The notes: generated by a model not told the origin, from the letters alone. Counted from the first letter of the stretch, positions 33,263 to 42,013 are shown. The stretch is 64,000 nucleotides of DNA from Leptothoe sp034932105 (GCF_034932105.1 NZ_JAYGIG010000117.1:1-64000); one strand, 5' to 3'. A program made the numbers and translations.

Positions 33263-34508
33263 ATGGGTTCAGGGGGACTAAGCCAGCCGCTAGGCGAGCG
33301 GTGCCGTAGGCCGCTTCGGTGTGCAGAGACGGGACTAACGGAATGCCTAGGGCTTGGGCTCGCAACTGTTGCCAAACAGGGTTTTGGGCCCCGCCACCTG
33401 CGGTATAGACCCGATGGACGGCCCCACCCCCCAGGGTGGTGAGTTTTTCATATCCTAAGGCTTCGATCCGGGCCATGCTTTCTAACAACCCATGGAGAAA
33501 CCGTATGGGGTCCGATGGCTGTGGTGTCAGCCGAGGGGCTAGGGTTGGATCGTTAATGGGAAAGCGTTCCCCAGGGGTGAGCAGGGGATAGTAATCCAGA
33601 CCGCTGGGCTTTAGTGGGGTGGGAATTTGCTGGCTCAGGGTGCGCAATTCTGCCGGATTAAAGTAATGGCTCAGCACTGCCCCCCCTGTGTTAGAGGCAC
33701 CGCCCACTAACCACTGCTGGCCCAGGCGGTGGCTGTAGATGCCGCTGTTATTGTCGCTAATGGCAACGGGGCTCAGGAGTTTGAGCACCAGGGTGGAGCC
33801 GAGGGACGTAACGGCGTCCCCTGGGAGACTGGCACCGCTGGCTAAAAAAGCTCCAATACTGTCCGTGGTGCCGGCTTTGATCACGCAGGTTGGGGGTAGC
33901 CCAAACCGTTGGGCTACCTCGGGCTGGATGGGGCCAATGTCAGTGCCAGGGGCGAGAACCTGGGGCAGCCAGGGCCTGATTTCTAAGGCCGTTAGCCAGC
34001 TAGGGTAGCGGAGGATCTGGGGATCGTAACCCAGCTTCAGGGCATTGTTGTAGTCGCTAATGCCCAGTTTCCCGTGGAGAAGGCTACTGAGCCAGTCTGC
34101 TTGGTGGACTAAGTAATGGGCTTGCTCCAAGGTTTGCTGGGACAAGTTGTGGAGCCACCATAGGGCTTTGGCCAGGCTAGAGGTGGCGGTGTAGGCTGGA
34201 CTGATGGGCGGTGCCGCCGAGGGGATGCCGCCCCGGGAGTCATTGTAGAGCAGCGGCTGGGTGAGGGATGTGTGGTTGCGATCGCACAGTAAAACCGTCC
34301 CTGATGTACCATCGATGGCCATGGCCCCTACCCGTTGGCAAACCACCCTTGGCAGCTGATCGAGTAGTGCCCACAGGGTGTGACGCCACGCCTCCGCCTC
34401 CGGCTGGGATGGATATGGACAACGGGTTTCCGCCACCACCTGACCAGTGGCATCAATGGCAATCGCCCTGGCCCCCGAGGTACCAAAGTCAATTCCTACA
34501 TAATTCAT
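33261..34508 (-). CDS. FGGY-family sugar kinase (D-ribulose/xylulose kinase-like)
   Basis: 415 residues from ATG 34508; an ATG at 34511 directly precedes it, and a still earlier frame would overlap the apcF terminator. The FGGY fold is shown by VGIDFGTSGARA, AIDGTSGTVLLCD, NNALKLGYD, AGTTDSIGAF, TSLGSTLVLKLL and TAGGGAQNPVWQQ. The cyanobacterial and plant members of this compact branch phosphorylate D-ribulose, so that is the best guess. Loss of part of the usual 500-residue kinase is normal for this branch. Confidence 0.85.
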   Translation of the reverse strand: MNYVGIDFGTSGARAIAIDATGQVVAETRCPYPSQPEAEAWRHTLWALLDQLPRVVCQRVGAMAIDGTSGTVLLCDRNHTSLTQPLLYNDSRGGIPSAAPPISPAYTATSSLAKALWWLHNLSQQTLEQAHYLVHQADWLSSLLHGKLGISDYNNALKLGYDPQILRYPSWLTALEIRPWLPQVLAPGTDIGPIQPEVAQRFGLPPTCVIKAGTTDSIGAFLASGASLPGDAVTSLGSTLVLKLLSPVAISDNNSGIYSHRLGQQWLVGGASNTGGAVLSHYFNPAELRTLSQQIPTPLKPSGLDYYPLLTPGERFPINDPTLAPRLTPQPSDPIRFLHGLLESMARIEALGYEKLTTLGGGAVHRVYTAGGGAQNPVWQQLRAQALGIPLVPSLHTEAAYGTARLAAGLVPLNP

Positions 34509-34518
34509 CATGAGGCAT

Positions 34519-34548
34519 AAAAAATGAGGCACCCAGACGAGTACCTCA
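34519..34548 (-). terminator. Intrinsic terminator of apcF
   Basis: Read on the minus strand, TGAGGTAC and GTGCCTCA pair (one G-U) around an eight-base loop and TTTTTT follows. It lies 28 bases beyond the apcF stop and just ahead of the sugar kinase start, so the kinase needs its own promoter or readthrough. Confidence 0.8.
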
Positions 34549-34576
34549 CTGCAAAACTTTTAATCTCACCTGTGGC

Positions 34577-35086
34577 TTAAACGCTCACTTCGCCTAGCTC
34601 ACGGGTGAGATGATCAAAGGGCGCATCCACAAATGAAGTGTTCTCAATCCCTTGAGCCGCCAGCTGCTCTTTAAGCACATCCTTCATAATTTGGATAGCA
34701 ATCACCGTGGGTCCCACAGGCACTTCCAACGAATTGTAGGTTTCCCTTAGACCATTGAGCACCCGCTCTGTCAATACATCACAATTGCCTGCCACCAGTG
34801 CATAGCTGCTATAGCGCAAGTAGTAATCCAAATCCCGCAGACAAGCGGCATAACGCCTAGTGGTATAGGAGTTACCCCCTGGACGAAGTAACTCAGGTAC
34901 CCGCTCATACAATGCAGCACCTGTAGCCTTTACCAGGCTCGCAGCATTAGCGCTGATATAGGCAGCGGCCTTCACTCGATCGGCGCCACTGCCAAAGTAA
35001 GCCTTTAAAGAATCAATGGCGTCGCGATCGAGGTAACGACCGGTGATGTCATAGGTGCTAATTAAACCTGTCACCGTATCCCGCAT
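34577..35086 (-). CDS. apcF: Allophycocyanin beta-18 subunit
   Basis: 169 residues with the phycobiliprotein globin-like fold. The bilin Cys is in YAACLRDLDYYLRY (residue about 82), the methylated-Asn region and ERVLNGLRETYNSL are conserved, and RPGGNSYTTRRYAAC is typical of the beta type. The divergent C-terminus (QGIENTSFVDAPFDHLTREL) separates it from ApcB and matches ApcF. ApcF replaces one ApcB in the phycobilisome core trimer that also holds the core-membrane linker and passes energy to the photosystems. A single gene with its own terminator, as usual for apcF. Confidence 0.93.
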   Translation of the reverse strand: MRDTVTGLISTYDITGRYLDRDAIDSLKAYFGSGADRVKAAAYISANAASLVKATGAALYERVPELLRPGGNSYTTRRYAACLRDLDYYLRYSSYALVAGNCDVLTERVLNGLRETYNSLEVPVGPTVIAIQIMKDVLKEQLAAQGIENTSFVDAPFDHLTRELGEVSV

Positions 35087-35517
35087 GAAATCTTTCTCCC
35101 AGTGCGATTAATGTGCGACTCAAAAAAACAAATAGGAACTTATGACCAAGCTAGGAGGAAAGTTCTCATTCTAAAGACGCGCCAAACAGGGCATGTCACC
35201 AATATGAGAACCAGCTCAAGAGCGTTCCGATTGCTTGCCTAGGCACCTTTTCATGTGTTTTGTCGCTGCCTTAGAAATCCTGGAATCCATTCAGCGACAA
35301 CGATTACAACAATGGGATGCCAAAACCAAGTTTACCATGGTGGACTTGTCAGCAGTCGATCCAGGCGAGGGAGAAACAAATTAGACCCCTTATTTTTTAC
35401 AATTAGCAATCTTTCGTAATGTTTTGACTGGAGCCGAGACGAGCACCCAAGGCGTCTAAATAGGTGGGAACACAGTAACGTGGACCAGGGTTTAAGTTTC
35501 CAGAGAAACTGAATTTA
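35087..35517. other. Intergenic region between apcF and the glnA promoter
   Basis: 431 bases. The left end is the apcF leader and promoter (minus strand). A 43-codon open frame at 35253-35384 has no recognisable similarity and no good ribosome site, so I do not call it. I see no RNA gene or repeat. Confidence 0.4.
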
Positions 35518-35559
35518 GTATTCCTTGATACAAAATATCGGGATTACTGTTTCTAGGAT
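35518..35559 (+). promoter_or_regulatory. NtcA-activated (class II) promoter of glnA
   Basis: GTA (35518-35520), eight bases, then TAC (35529-35531) is a perfect NtcA site (GTAN8TAC). Exactly 22 bases further on is TAGGAT (35554-35559), fitting the TANNNT -10 box of NtcA-activated promoters. Spacing and order match the canonical cyanobacterial nitrogen-control promoter. The start of transcription would be near 35566, giving glnA a leader of about 450 bases. Confidence 0.85.
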
Positions 35560-36015
35560 GATCCAAGCCTAGTAGTCAGAGTAAATGCCTATAGTTGCTC
35601 AACCACAGGTGATCGGTTCAGGGGCGTCATAAACCTTTGGTGTATAGCCGCCATTAAAGGTTTTATAGGGTTTGCTGGGAATGGGTGATCTTTGCTCGAT
35701 TCATGGGCCCATGGTCCAAGCTAAATGGTCTAAGTCCAACGGATATGCCTACGACTCCTGCGGAATCTAGAAAATTCCTAACAGGTTCATATTTTGAGCC
35801 CCACCCATTGTTTAATGTCTTGGCCGTTATTAAGATGTGGCCTATTTTGACGACAAAGCCCACATTCCCTTGATTTTTGCTGGGTGCTGCGGATCTTTGG
35901 TTTAAATCAGTTTGAGGATGGTGCCCAGGGCCAATATCCTCGACCAATCCATGATTTTAGTTAGCCACAGCATTTTTTAAGACGGCTTTAGTGAATGCAT
36001 AAAAAGGAGTAATCC
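35560..36015 (+). other. Long glnA leader region
   Basis: About 450 bases between the NtcA promoter and the glnA ATG, with no supported gene. I looked for the glutamine riboswitch (glnA RNA motif, with its GGGACGGAAGTAGG-like core) and did not find it. A nearer constitutive promoter may exist but no strong -10/-35 pair is evident. AAAAGGAG at 36003-36010 is the ribosome site. Confidence 0.45.
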
Positions 36016-37437
36016 ATGGCTCAAACTGCTGCAGAAGTTTTGCAGATGATCAATGATCAAGACATTAAAATGATTGATCTGAAGTTCATCGACTTGCCAG
36101 GCATTTGGCAACACCTTACGTTACATCGCAGCCAAATCGATGAAAGTAGCTTCACTGAAGGTGTGGCCTTTGATGGCTCTAGTATCCGTGGATGGAAGGC
36201 AATCAACGAGTCAGACATGTCCATGGTGCCCGATCCTAAAACTGCATGGATCGACCCATTCATGAAAGAACCTACCCTCAGTATGGTGTGCTCCATTAAG
36301 GAGCCTCGTACGGGTGAATGGTATGACCGATGTCCTCGTGTCATTGCTAGCAAAGCCTTAGATTACTTGAATGCCACGGGTATCGGTGACACCGCTTACT
36401 TCGGCCCCGAGGCTGAGTTTTTCATTTTTGACGATGTCCGCTACGACACCAATTCTCACTCTAGCTACTACTACGTAGACTCTGTGGAAGGTCGTTGGAA
36501 TACAGGGCGTGAAGAGGAAGGTGGCAACCTGGGCTATAAGCCTGCTTTCAAGGGAGGGTATTTCCCTGTATCCCCCACGGATACTTCCCAGGATATGCGG
36601 ACTGAAATGTTGCTCACCATGGCAGACTGCGGTGTGCCTATTGAGAAGCATCACCACGAGGTGGCAACCGGTGGCCAGTGCGAGTTGGGTTTCCGCTTTG
36701 GCGAAATGATCGAAGCAGCTGACTGGTTGATGACCTACAAGTATTGCATTAAGAACGTTGCCAAGAAGTATGGCAAGACCGTTACTTTCATGCCCAAGCC
36801 TCTGTTTGAGGACAATGGTTCTGGCATGCACACCCACCAGTCCCTGTGGAAAAACGGTCAGCCCCTGATGGCGGGTGATAGATATGCGGGCTTAAGTGAG
36901 CTGGCCACCCACTACATTGGTGGTATTCTCAAACACGCCCCTGCCCTGCTGGCGTTTACGAACCCCAGTACTAACTCCTATAAGCGCTTGGTCCCTGGTT
37001 TTGAAGCGCCGGTGAACCTGGTGTACTCGAACGGTAATCGTTCTGCCGCCGTGCGGATTCCCCTATCCGGGGATAATCCTAAGGCGAAGCGTTTAGAGTT
37101 CCGCTGTCCCGATCCTACGGCAAATCCTTATCTCGCCTTTGCTGCCATGCTATGCGCGGGTATAGATGGGATCAAGAATAAGATTGAGCCCCCGGCACCG
37201 ATTGATCAGGATATTTATGAGCTGAGTCCTGAGGAGCTGGCTAAGATTGCGTCTACACCGGGGTCCCTAAAGGAAGCCCTATCAGCCCTAGAGAGCGATC
37301 ATGAGTTTCTGACCGTAGGCGGTGTCTTTAATGAGGACTTTATCCAAAACTGGATTTCCTACAAGCTAGATACGGAAGTTATCCCGATGGATATTCGCCC
37401 CCATCCTTATGAGTTGGCTCTGTACTACGATTGCTAA
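36016..37437 (+). CDS. glnA: Glutamine synthetase type I
   Basis: 473 residues, the standard dodecameric GSI length. Signatures: IWQHLTLHRSQI (N-terminal beta-grasp), FDGSSIRGW, FGPEAEFFIFDDVRY (metal Glu), MPKPLFEDNGSGMHTHQSLW, KRLVPGFEAPVNLVYSNGNRSAA (ATP and Arg) and EFRCPDPTANPYLAFAAML. The adenylylation-region Tyr lies in DIYELSPEE, although cyanobacteria control GS through inactivating factors rather than adenylylation. It makes glutamine from glutamate and ammonium with ATP. The NtcA promoter upstream and the gifA gene downstream give coordinated positive and negative nitrogen control. Confidence 0.97.
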   Translation: MAQTAAEVLQMINDQDIKMIDLKFIDLPGIWQHLTLHRSQIDESSFTEGVAFDGSSIRGWKAINESDMSMVPDPKTAWIDPFMKEPTLSMVCSIKEPRTGEWYDRCPRVIASKALDYLNATGIGDTAYFGPEAEFFIFDDVRYDTNSHSSYYYVDSVEGRWNTGREEEGGNLGYKPAFKGGYFPVSPTDTSQDMRTEMLLTMADCGVPIEKHHHEVATGGQCELGFRFGEMIEAADWLMTYKYCIKNVAKKYGKTVTFMPKPLFEDNGSGMHTHQSLWKNGQPLMAGDRYAGLSELATHYIGGILKHAPALLAFTNPSTNSYKRLVPGFEAPVNLVYSNGNRSAAVRIPLSGDNPKAKRLEFRCPDPTANPYLAFAAMLCAGIDGIKNKIEPPAPIDQDIYELSPEELAKIASTPGSLKEALSALESDHEFLTVGGVFNEDFIQNWISYKLDTEVIPMDIRPHPYELALYYDC

Positions 37438-37477
37438 TTTGTAACTCACCGTTGATTTAATCGGCTCCTTTGGCCAG

Positions 37478-37504
37478 ACGCCAGTCTTAGGACTGGCGTT
37501 TTTT
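37478..37504 (+). terminator. Intrinsic terminator of glnA
   Basis: ACGCCAGTC (37478-37486) pairs with GACTGGCGT (37491-37499) around TTAG, followed by a run of T. It separates glnA from gifA, which has its own promoter. Confidence 0.92.
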
Positions 37505-37597
37505 ATGGTTGAGACTTGGCTCATGGGCGATTTGTGACCATGGGAGCCAAACGAGATAGACCCTAAAGGGGGATTCATAAAACTAAAGATCAAAAAA

Positions 37598-37629
37598 GTA
37601 TCAAAATATACAGAATTTTCGACTATAAT
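37598..37629 (+). promoter_or_regulatory. gifA promoter with NtcA site in repressor position
   Basis: GTA (37598-37600), TCAAAATA, TAC (37609-37611) is a perfect GTAN8TAC. TATAAT follows at 37624-37629, a consensus -10 box. The NtcA site is therefore centred near -31, over the -35 region, where bound NtcA would exclude RNA polymerase. This agrees with the known NtcA repression of gif genes. The leader (about 37636-37696) contains a hairpin, AGCATGG with CCATGCT. Confidence 0.82.
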
Positions 37630-37696
37630 CAGAACCGTAAGCATGGATAACACTGTCACCATGCTGTTGATTTACTGTTTTAGGAGGACCTTTGGT

Positions 37697-37897
37697 ATGT
37701 CTATTCAAGAATCTGCTAGGCTTCAAGTCGTTAGCAATCGCTTGGCTGTGACCAACCGTCAACGGTCTCTGCTGGGCCGGGCTGCCGCCGACGTGGGGAT
37801 GTCGATGGATGTCATGGGCGCCGGTAGCCGTATTCAAGGCAAGCCTAGATACGATGCTCAGCAGGCCTATGGTCGTAGCCATGTTGCTATGAGTTAA
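37697..37897 (+). CDS. gifA: Glutamine synthetase inactivating factor IF7-like
   Basis: 66 residues from ATG 37697, with AGGAGG at 37682-37687; an earlier in-frame Met (37643) lies in the leader. The protein is small and basic, and RLAVTNRQRSLLGRAAADVG followed by RIQGKPR matches the conserved core of IF7/IF17 (NRQxSxLxRAAAEIG...IQGKP), including the Arg residues needed to bind glutamine synthetase. IF7 inhibits GlnA directly when nitrogen is plentiful. Its promoter carries an NtcA site placed for repression, and it follows glnA in the same direction. A HIP1-containing terminator follows. Confidence 0.85.
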   Translation: MSIQESARLQVVSNRLAVTNRQRSLLGRAAADVGMSMDVMGAGSRIQGKPRYDAQQAYGRSHVAMS

Positions 37898-37983
37898 ACT
37901 CTTAGCCCACTAGGTATTAGCCTGATCTAAGACCTGAATCATGGGTTAGGGACGAAATAACCATTTAATTCTGAAGAATGCTC

Positions 37984-38014
37984 AACCCAGGGTGCGATCG
38001 CACCCTGGGTTTTA
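37984..38014 (+). terminator. Perfect 28-base palindromic terminator with HIP1 at its centre
   Basis: 37984-38011 is a perfect palindrome, AACCCAGGGTGCGA followed by its complement, with TTTT at the right end and AA at the left. The HIP1 octamer GCGATCGC (37994-38001) is the exact centre. It probably terminates gifA. Confidence 0.75.
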
Positions 38015-38191
38015 ACTTATGGGTTTGGTTATGGGTGGACTTAATAAAACAAAAAAATAGTAAAACTGACGGTAAAGATTTGAAAAGAAGCCGTACAAAA
38101 TGTTAATTTGCAGGGAGCCAGACTTGCAGCCCTAGTCATTAGACCTAGAGGCAATAGTCCGTTATTCCGCCCGTTAGGTTTTAAGTTTTAT

Positions 38192-38884
38192 ATGGCTGCC
38201 CTTATAGCTCGTCCCGCCGTTAGCGGTCAGTATCAAACAACCCATCCCAAAAAGGTAGTGATGGTGGGGGATAGTCTGATTTATGGCTATGGTGACACCG
38301 AAGGCGGAGGCTGGGTTGAGCGTTTGCGCCGTCAGTGGATGGACCCAGCGCAGCCAGGGCCAATTATTTACAATCTCGGGGTACGGGGGGATGGCGTCCA
38401 GCAAGTATCCGCCAGGCTCGAAGACGAATTTAAGCTGCGGGGCGAACTGCGCCGTCGAGTGCCCGATATTTTGGTGCTGTCCGTCGGGTTAAATGACTGT
38501 GCGCGTTTGGGGCGCTCCACCGGCCGACCCATGACCGATGAGGCCACTTTCACTCGTGAGTTAGATCGCTTGCTCGATCAGGCCGTGCAGCTTTGTCCCA
38601 CATTTTTTGTTGGCATGGTGCCTGTCAATGAAGCTCAGATGCCCTATGCCGATGTGCTGCACTTTTCCCGTGGCGATCAGGCCCGATACAATCAAATTAT
38701 TCGCCACGCCTGTGACCACCGGCAGATTGCCTATCTAGATCTATATCAGCGGTGGCGCTCCCAGGGGGACGATTGGTGTAATGAACGGCTCTGTGGAGAT
38801 GGACTGCATCCAAATGTCTTGGGGTATCGTACCCTGATGACCGAGGTGTCCTCATGGTCGCCGTTAATGCAGGCATTAAGCTAG
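38192..38884 (+). CDS. SGNH/GDSL-family hydrolase
   Basis: 230 residues from ATG 38192; a TTG-started extension to 38108 is possible but its sequence is not conserved in appearance. All four SGNH blocks are visible: VMVGDSLIYGYG (Ser), YNLGVRGDGVQ (Gly), LSVGLNDCARL (Asn) and GDGLHPNVLGY (Asp-His). There is no signal peptide, so the enzyme is probably a cytoplasmic esterase, lipase or acyl-hydrolase of unknown substrate. It stands alone between gifA and the convergent LCP gene. Confidence 0.87.
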   Translation: MAALIARPAVSGQYQTTHPKKVVMVGDSLIYGYGDTEGGGWVERLRRQWMDPAQPGPIIYNLGVRGDGVQQVSARLEDEFKLRGELRRRVPDILVLSVGLNDCARLGRSTGRPMTDEATFTRELDRLLDQAVQLCPTFFVGMVPVNEAQMPYADVLHFSRGDQARYNQIIRHACDHRQIAYLDLYQRWRSQGDDWCNERLCGDGLHPNVLGYRTLMTEVSSWSPLMQALS

Positions 38885-38933
38885 GTCAGCAGGGGTAGCG
38901 CATCTTGGCTGAGGATTCGGTTGTGCTGCGGCT

Positions 38934-39071
38934 TTATTGGGCCGGTTTTGCGGCTAGTAGCACCCAAAAACCGGCTAACGCGATTGCCAGGGGTAAGGTA
39001 ACCAACATCTTGGAGATAATTGAACCCAATGGAGCAGAGCTGTCTGAGTCAGAGGGGGGATGAGCAATCAT
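38934..39071 (-). CDS. Possible small single-helix membrane protein
   Basis: 45 codons from ATG 39071, beginning 25 bases after the LCP gene stop on the same strand. The product has a Ser/Asp-rich start and one strong membrane helix (MLVTLPLAIALAGFWVLLAA) close to the C-terminus, a layout shared by several small photosynthetic and NDH subunits. I do not recognise it, and no ribosome site is obvious. The helix and position after LCP are the only support. Confidence 0.35.
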   Translation of the reverse strand: MIAHPPSDSDSSAPLGSIISKMLVTLPLAIALAGFWVLLAAKPAQ

Positions 39072-39096
39072 AGGCTGGCAAAAAAAGTCGTGATGC

Positions 39097-40461
39097 TCAA
39101 TCGATTGAAGATTCATACTGAACCATTTGTTCACTCCAGTCATCACCTACACGGATGGTGAGGTCTGACTCTAGGTCACCGGTGGAGTCAGCTACGACTT
39201 TACCGGCACCCAAGACGGATTCAACAAAATCAGCCCCATTGATGTTTCCCCGCTGGGCGATGATCGATGTCTGATGATTAAATCCGGGCCAGTCATTTAC
39301 CAGATAAACATTGCGAAAGCCTTCCTTTTGCAAATGTTGGACCACTGCTTCGCCCATGTAGGGATCCCGAGATGCGTTTTGCACCGCTATGCGCAGACGG
39401 CTGATGGAGGGTTGGGGAGTATCGTTAGCTAACACGGCCGTTGGCTCGATATCAAAGAACTGCTCCATGACCTCGTTAGTGCCATTGGGATCAGCAACCC
39501 AGTAACTGGCTTGATATTCCGCAGGGTCACTAAACCGCCCTGGCAGCATCACCATGCTCAGGGCTTCTCGATCGAGTTGCAAACCAAAGCCTGCGAGGGC
39601 CAATATCTCTTCGGTGGAAAGATTGGTATCGATGTGATTTTGCAAAATGCGGACAATCTGGGGCAGCTGGGTGATCACTGTTGGATTTAGCATGCGATCG
39701 CGCAGAGCTTTCAGTAACACTTGCTGCCGCTGCACTCGGCCAATATCCCCGAGATTATCCTGACGAAAACGGGCAAATTGCTCCGCTTCGTTCCCATTGA
39801 GGGTTTGCCAACCGGGCTCTAAATCAATCACTAAGCCCTGGGTTTTATCCTCGTATTGCATGGCCTTGGGTACAAAGACCTCCACACCACCAATCAAATC
39901 CACAATTTCGCGGAAAGCCGCCGTGCTGACCCGCACATAGCGGTCGATTTCAACCTCGTTAAAGTTATAACTGACGGTTTGGGCAGCGAGTTCTGCCCCT
40001 CCCTCTACATTGGCCTGGTTAATTTTATCGATGCCATAGCCTGGAATTTCCACGCGGGTATCCCGTGGAATCGACATCACGTTGATCGCTTCATCCTCAG
40101 GGTCAATCCTGGCCAGCAACATGGTGTCAGTGCGACCGACTAAATCCGTTGCAGCTGCGCCATCAATATCCCTTGCTTCGTCTAGCCCCATGACTAAGAT
40201 GGTGACTGGGCGAGAGACCTGATAGCGAAAACCAGATTGCCACAAATCGCTCAGGGGTGGGGTGGCCGTTGCTTCCCCTAAAATCTTAGGTAATGGCACC
40301 GTCAATATAAAGGCTGCTCCCGCCGCTGCAGAAACCAGGGCAGTGGTGCCAAAAATGCCAGTCCAGGCAAACACTCGAACGACGTTGCTAAAGAATGCAC
40401 GACGCTTAGGCATGGCTGCTGCAGGAGTGGAGTCTGACTCGGGTGACGGCGAAGGAAGCAT
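39097..40461 (-). CDS. LCP (LytR-CpsA-Psr) family cell-envelope glycopolymer transferase
   Basis: 454 residues. One N-terminal membrane helix (FAWTGIFGTTALVSAAAGAAFILTV, about 31-55) anchors a periplasmic LCP domain (about 85-250) with ILVMGLDEAR, GRTDTMLLARI, INVMSIPRDTRVEIPGYG, DKINQAN and FARFRQDNLGDIGRVQRQQ, all catalytic or lipid-binding signatures. A LytR_C domain (about 355-440) follows. LCP enzymes attach undecaprenyl-linked glycopolymers to peptidoglycan or related acceptors. In cyanobacteria they are linked to S-layer or capsule anchoring (inference). manC, divergent from it, supplies GDP-mannose for such polymers. Confidence 0.92.
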   Translation of the reverse strand: MLPSPSPESDSTPAAAMPKRRAFFSNVVRVFAWTGIFGTTALVSAAAGAAFILTVPLPKILGEATATPPLSDLWQSGFRYQVSRPVTILVMGLDEARDIDGAAATDLVGRTDTMLLARIDPEDEAINVMSIPRDTRVEIPGYGIDKINQANVEGGAELAAQTVSYNFNEVEIDRYVRVSTAAFREIVDLIGGVEVFVPKAMQYEDKTQGLVIDLEPGWQTLNGNEAEQFARFRQDNLGDIGRVQRQQVLLKALRDRMLNPTVITQLPQIVRILQNHIDTNLSTEEILALAGFGLQLDREALSMVMLPGRFSDPAEYQASYWVADPNGTNEVMEQFFDIEPTAVLANDTPQPSISRLRIAVQNASRDPYMGEAVVQHLQKEGFRNVYLVNDWPGFNHQTSIIAQRGNINGADFVESVLGAGKVVADSTGDLESDLTIRVGDDWSEQMVQYESSID

Positions 40462-40813
40462 AGGAGAATTTATTAAAAATTGCTCAGCCCAAGAGCAGAT
40501 GGTTAAACAAAGAGCTGATGGCAGGCCTCATAGTCAATTTACGCTCTCCCACATCGGAGTTCAGCATGGGATTTGACATTTTGAGGGATTACTAAGCAAT
40601 GGAGTCCTATGGAGATGCCTTTTTTATGCTTGCCCCTATGGTTGCTTTCGACAAGCACCTTTTGAGGTATTTGATGCGTTCTACACATAGGTAATAAGTT
40701 AACTAATATTAAGCTGATTCTGCACTGTATGTTTTACTGAATCGCTAATATTATTCAGAAATCTATAAGGTTAAAACATTTTAACTCTGTAATCTAACTT
40801 TATTAAGTAAGCA
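40462..40813. other. Divergent promoter region between the LCP gene and manC
   Basis: 352 bases, AT-rich toward manC, with no supported gene. Repeated CTAATATT words (near 40702 and 40745) and an AT-rich tract suggest a promoter for manC but I cannot fix a -10/-35 pair. Confidence 0.35.
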
Positions 40814-41893
40814 ATGACACAACCTATCAATCAAACTCCTAAATTAGTGCCAATTATTTTGGCGGGTGGCAAAGGGGAGCGTTTTTGGCCGGTCAGTCGC
40901 CTGAATCATCCCAAGCAATTTCTCTGTTTAGATGGCAGTGGTCGCAGTTTGATGCAGTCTACAGCCGATCGCCTGTTGCCCTTGTCCGGTGGCTGGGAGG
41001 CGATTTGGGTGATTACGGCGGCCCATTTGGCCGAAGGTGTCAAACAGCAGTTGCCAGAGCTGCCAGTGGAAAATATTTTGGTGGAGCCCCAGGGGCGGGA
41101 TACGGCACCAGCTGTGGCTTGGGCGACGTTGGAAGTGGCTAAGCGCCATGGGGATGATGCGATCGCATGTTTCTTCCCCGCCGATCACTACATCACCGAT
41201 GAACCCAAGTTTTGCGCCACTATCCGCGCAGCGGCTGACTTGGCCCAGAGCCAAGGGGCCATTGCCACCCTGGGTATTCAACCCACCTTCCCCTCCACGG
41301 GCTACGGCTATATTGAGCAGGGGGACGATGCGGGACAATATGGCGATCTGGCGGCCTATCGGGTGAGCCGCTTCACGGAGAAGCCAGAGCACAGCGTTGC
41401 TGAAGAATTCCTGGCCAGCGGTCGCTATAGCTGGAACAGCGGTATGTTCATTTTCCCCGCTGGGGTGATGATCGACGAACTCAAGACCTATGCGCCAGAA
41501 TTGATGGGGCCCCTGCTGAGCAAAGGTGTTGATGCCTATGCCGAGCTAGAAAAGCTCAGCATTGACTACGCAGTGATGGAAAAAACCCAAAAAGCCTATG
41601 TGATGCCCGCCAACTTTGGCTGGGATGACTTGGGGGACTGGAATGCCATCGAGCGTCTGATGAAGGGAGATGCAGCTAATGTGGACATGTGTGAACATCA
41701 GGCCCACGATACCAATGGCTGCATTGTGTACTCCTCTAATGACGAGGAGGTGGTGGTCACTATTGGCCTAGAGGATGTGGTGGTGGTGCGGGATGGCAAC
41801 GCTACGCTGATTGTGAAAAAGGACCGTACTCAGGAAATTAAGGATGCGGTTAAAGCCCTGGGTAAAGAGGATAAGTTCCTGCATCTGCTGTAA
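40814..41893 (+). CDS. manC: Mannose-1-phosphate guanylyltransferase
   Basis: 359 residues, the short form without the isomerase domain. The nucleotidyltransferase signature ILAGGKGERFWPVSR, the family-specific PKQFLCL, VEPQGRDTAPAVAWA, FFPADHYI, RFTEKPE, YSWNSGMFIF and the terminal PANFGWDDLGDWNAI are all present. It makes GDP-mannose for glycan and lipopolysaccharide synthesis. ATG 40814 is the clear start. A HIP1 octamer at 41159 marks a change from G-rich to C-rich coding. A long-stem terminator follows. Confidence 0.93.
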   Translation: MTQPINQTPKLVPIILAGGKGERFWPVSRLNHPKQFLCLDGSGRSLMQSTADRLLPLSGGWEAIWVITAAHLAEGVKQQLPELPVENILVEPQGRDTAPAVAWATLEVAKRHGDDAIACFFPADHYITDEPKFCATIRAAADLAQSQGAIATLGIQPTFPSTGYGYIEQGDDAGQYGDLAAYRVSRFTEKPEHSVAEEFLASGRYSWNSGMFIFPAGVMIDELKTYAPELMGPLLSKGVDAYAELEKLSIDYAVMEKTQKAYVMPANFGWDDLGDWNAIERLMKGDAANVDMCEHQAHDTNGCIVYSSNDEEVVVTIGLEDVVVVRDGNATLIVKKDRTQEIKDAVKALGKEDKFLHLL

Positions 41894-41959
41894 CTAACCT
41901 GATGTTGGCAGAACTGTTTCCCCCTAGTCTTTACCCCTAAGTTCATCAGAATGAGACAA

Positions 41960-42013
41960 CAACATAGTCCAGATGATTCCCTGCACGAGTCATCTGGACT
42001 ATGTTGCGTTTTT
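41960..42013 (+). terminator. Long-stem terminator of manC
   Basis: Bases 41960-41976 pair without mismatch with 41990-42006 (17 bp) around a 13-base loop, and CGTTTTT follows. The stem is unusually long for an intrinsic terminator. Confidence 0.85.

Noticed and set aside
35253..35384. 43-codon open frame upstream of the glnA promoter
   Set aside because: No recognisable similarity, no ribosome site and no neighbour that would explain it; treated as chance.
37636..37696. Glutamine riboswitch in the gifA leader
   Set aside because: A small hairpin exists, but the conserved core of the glnA RNA motif is absent.
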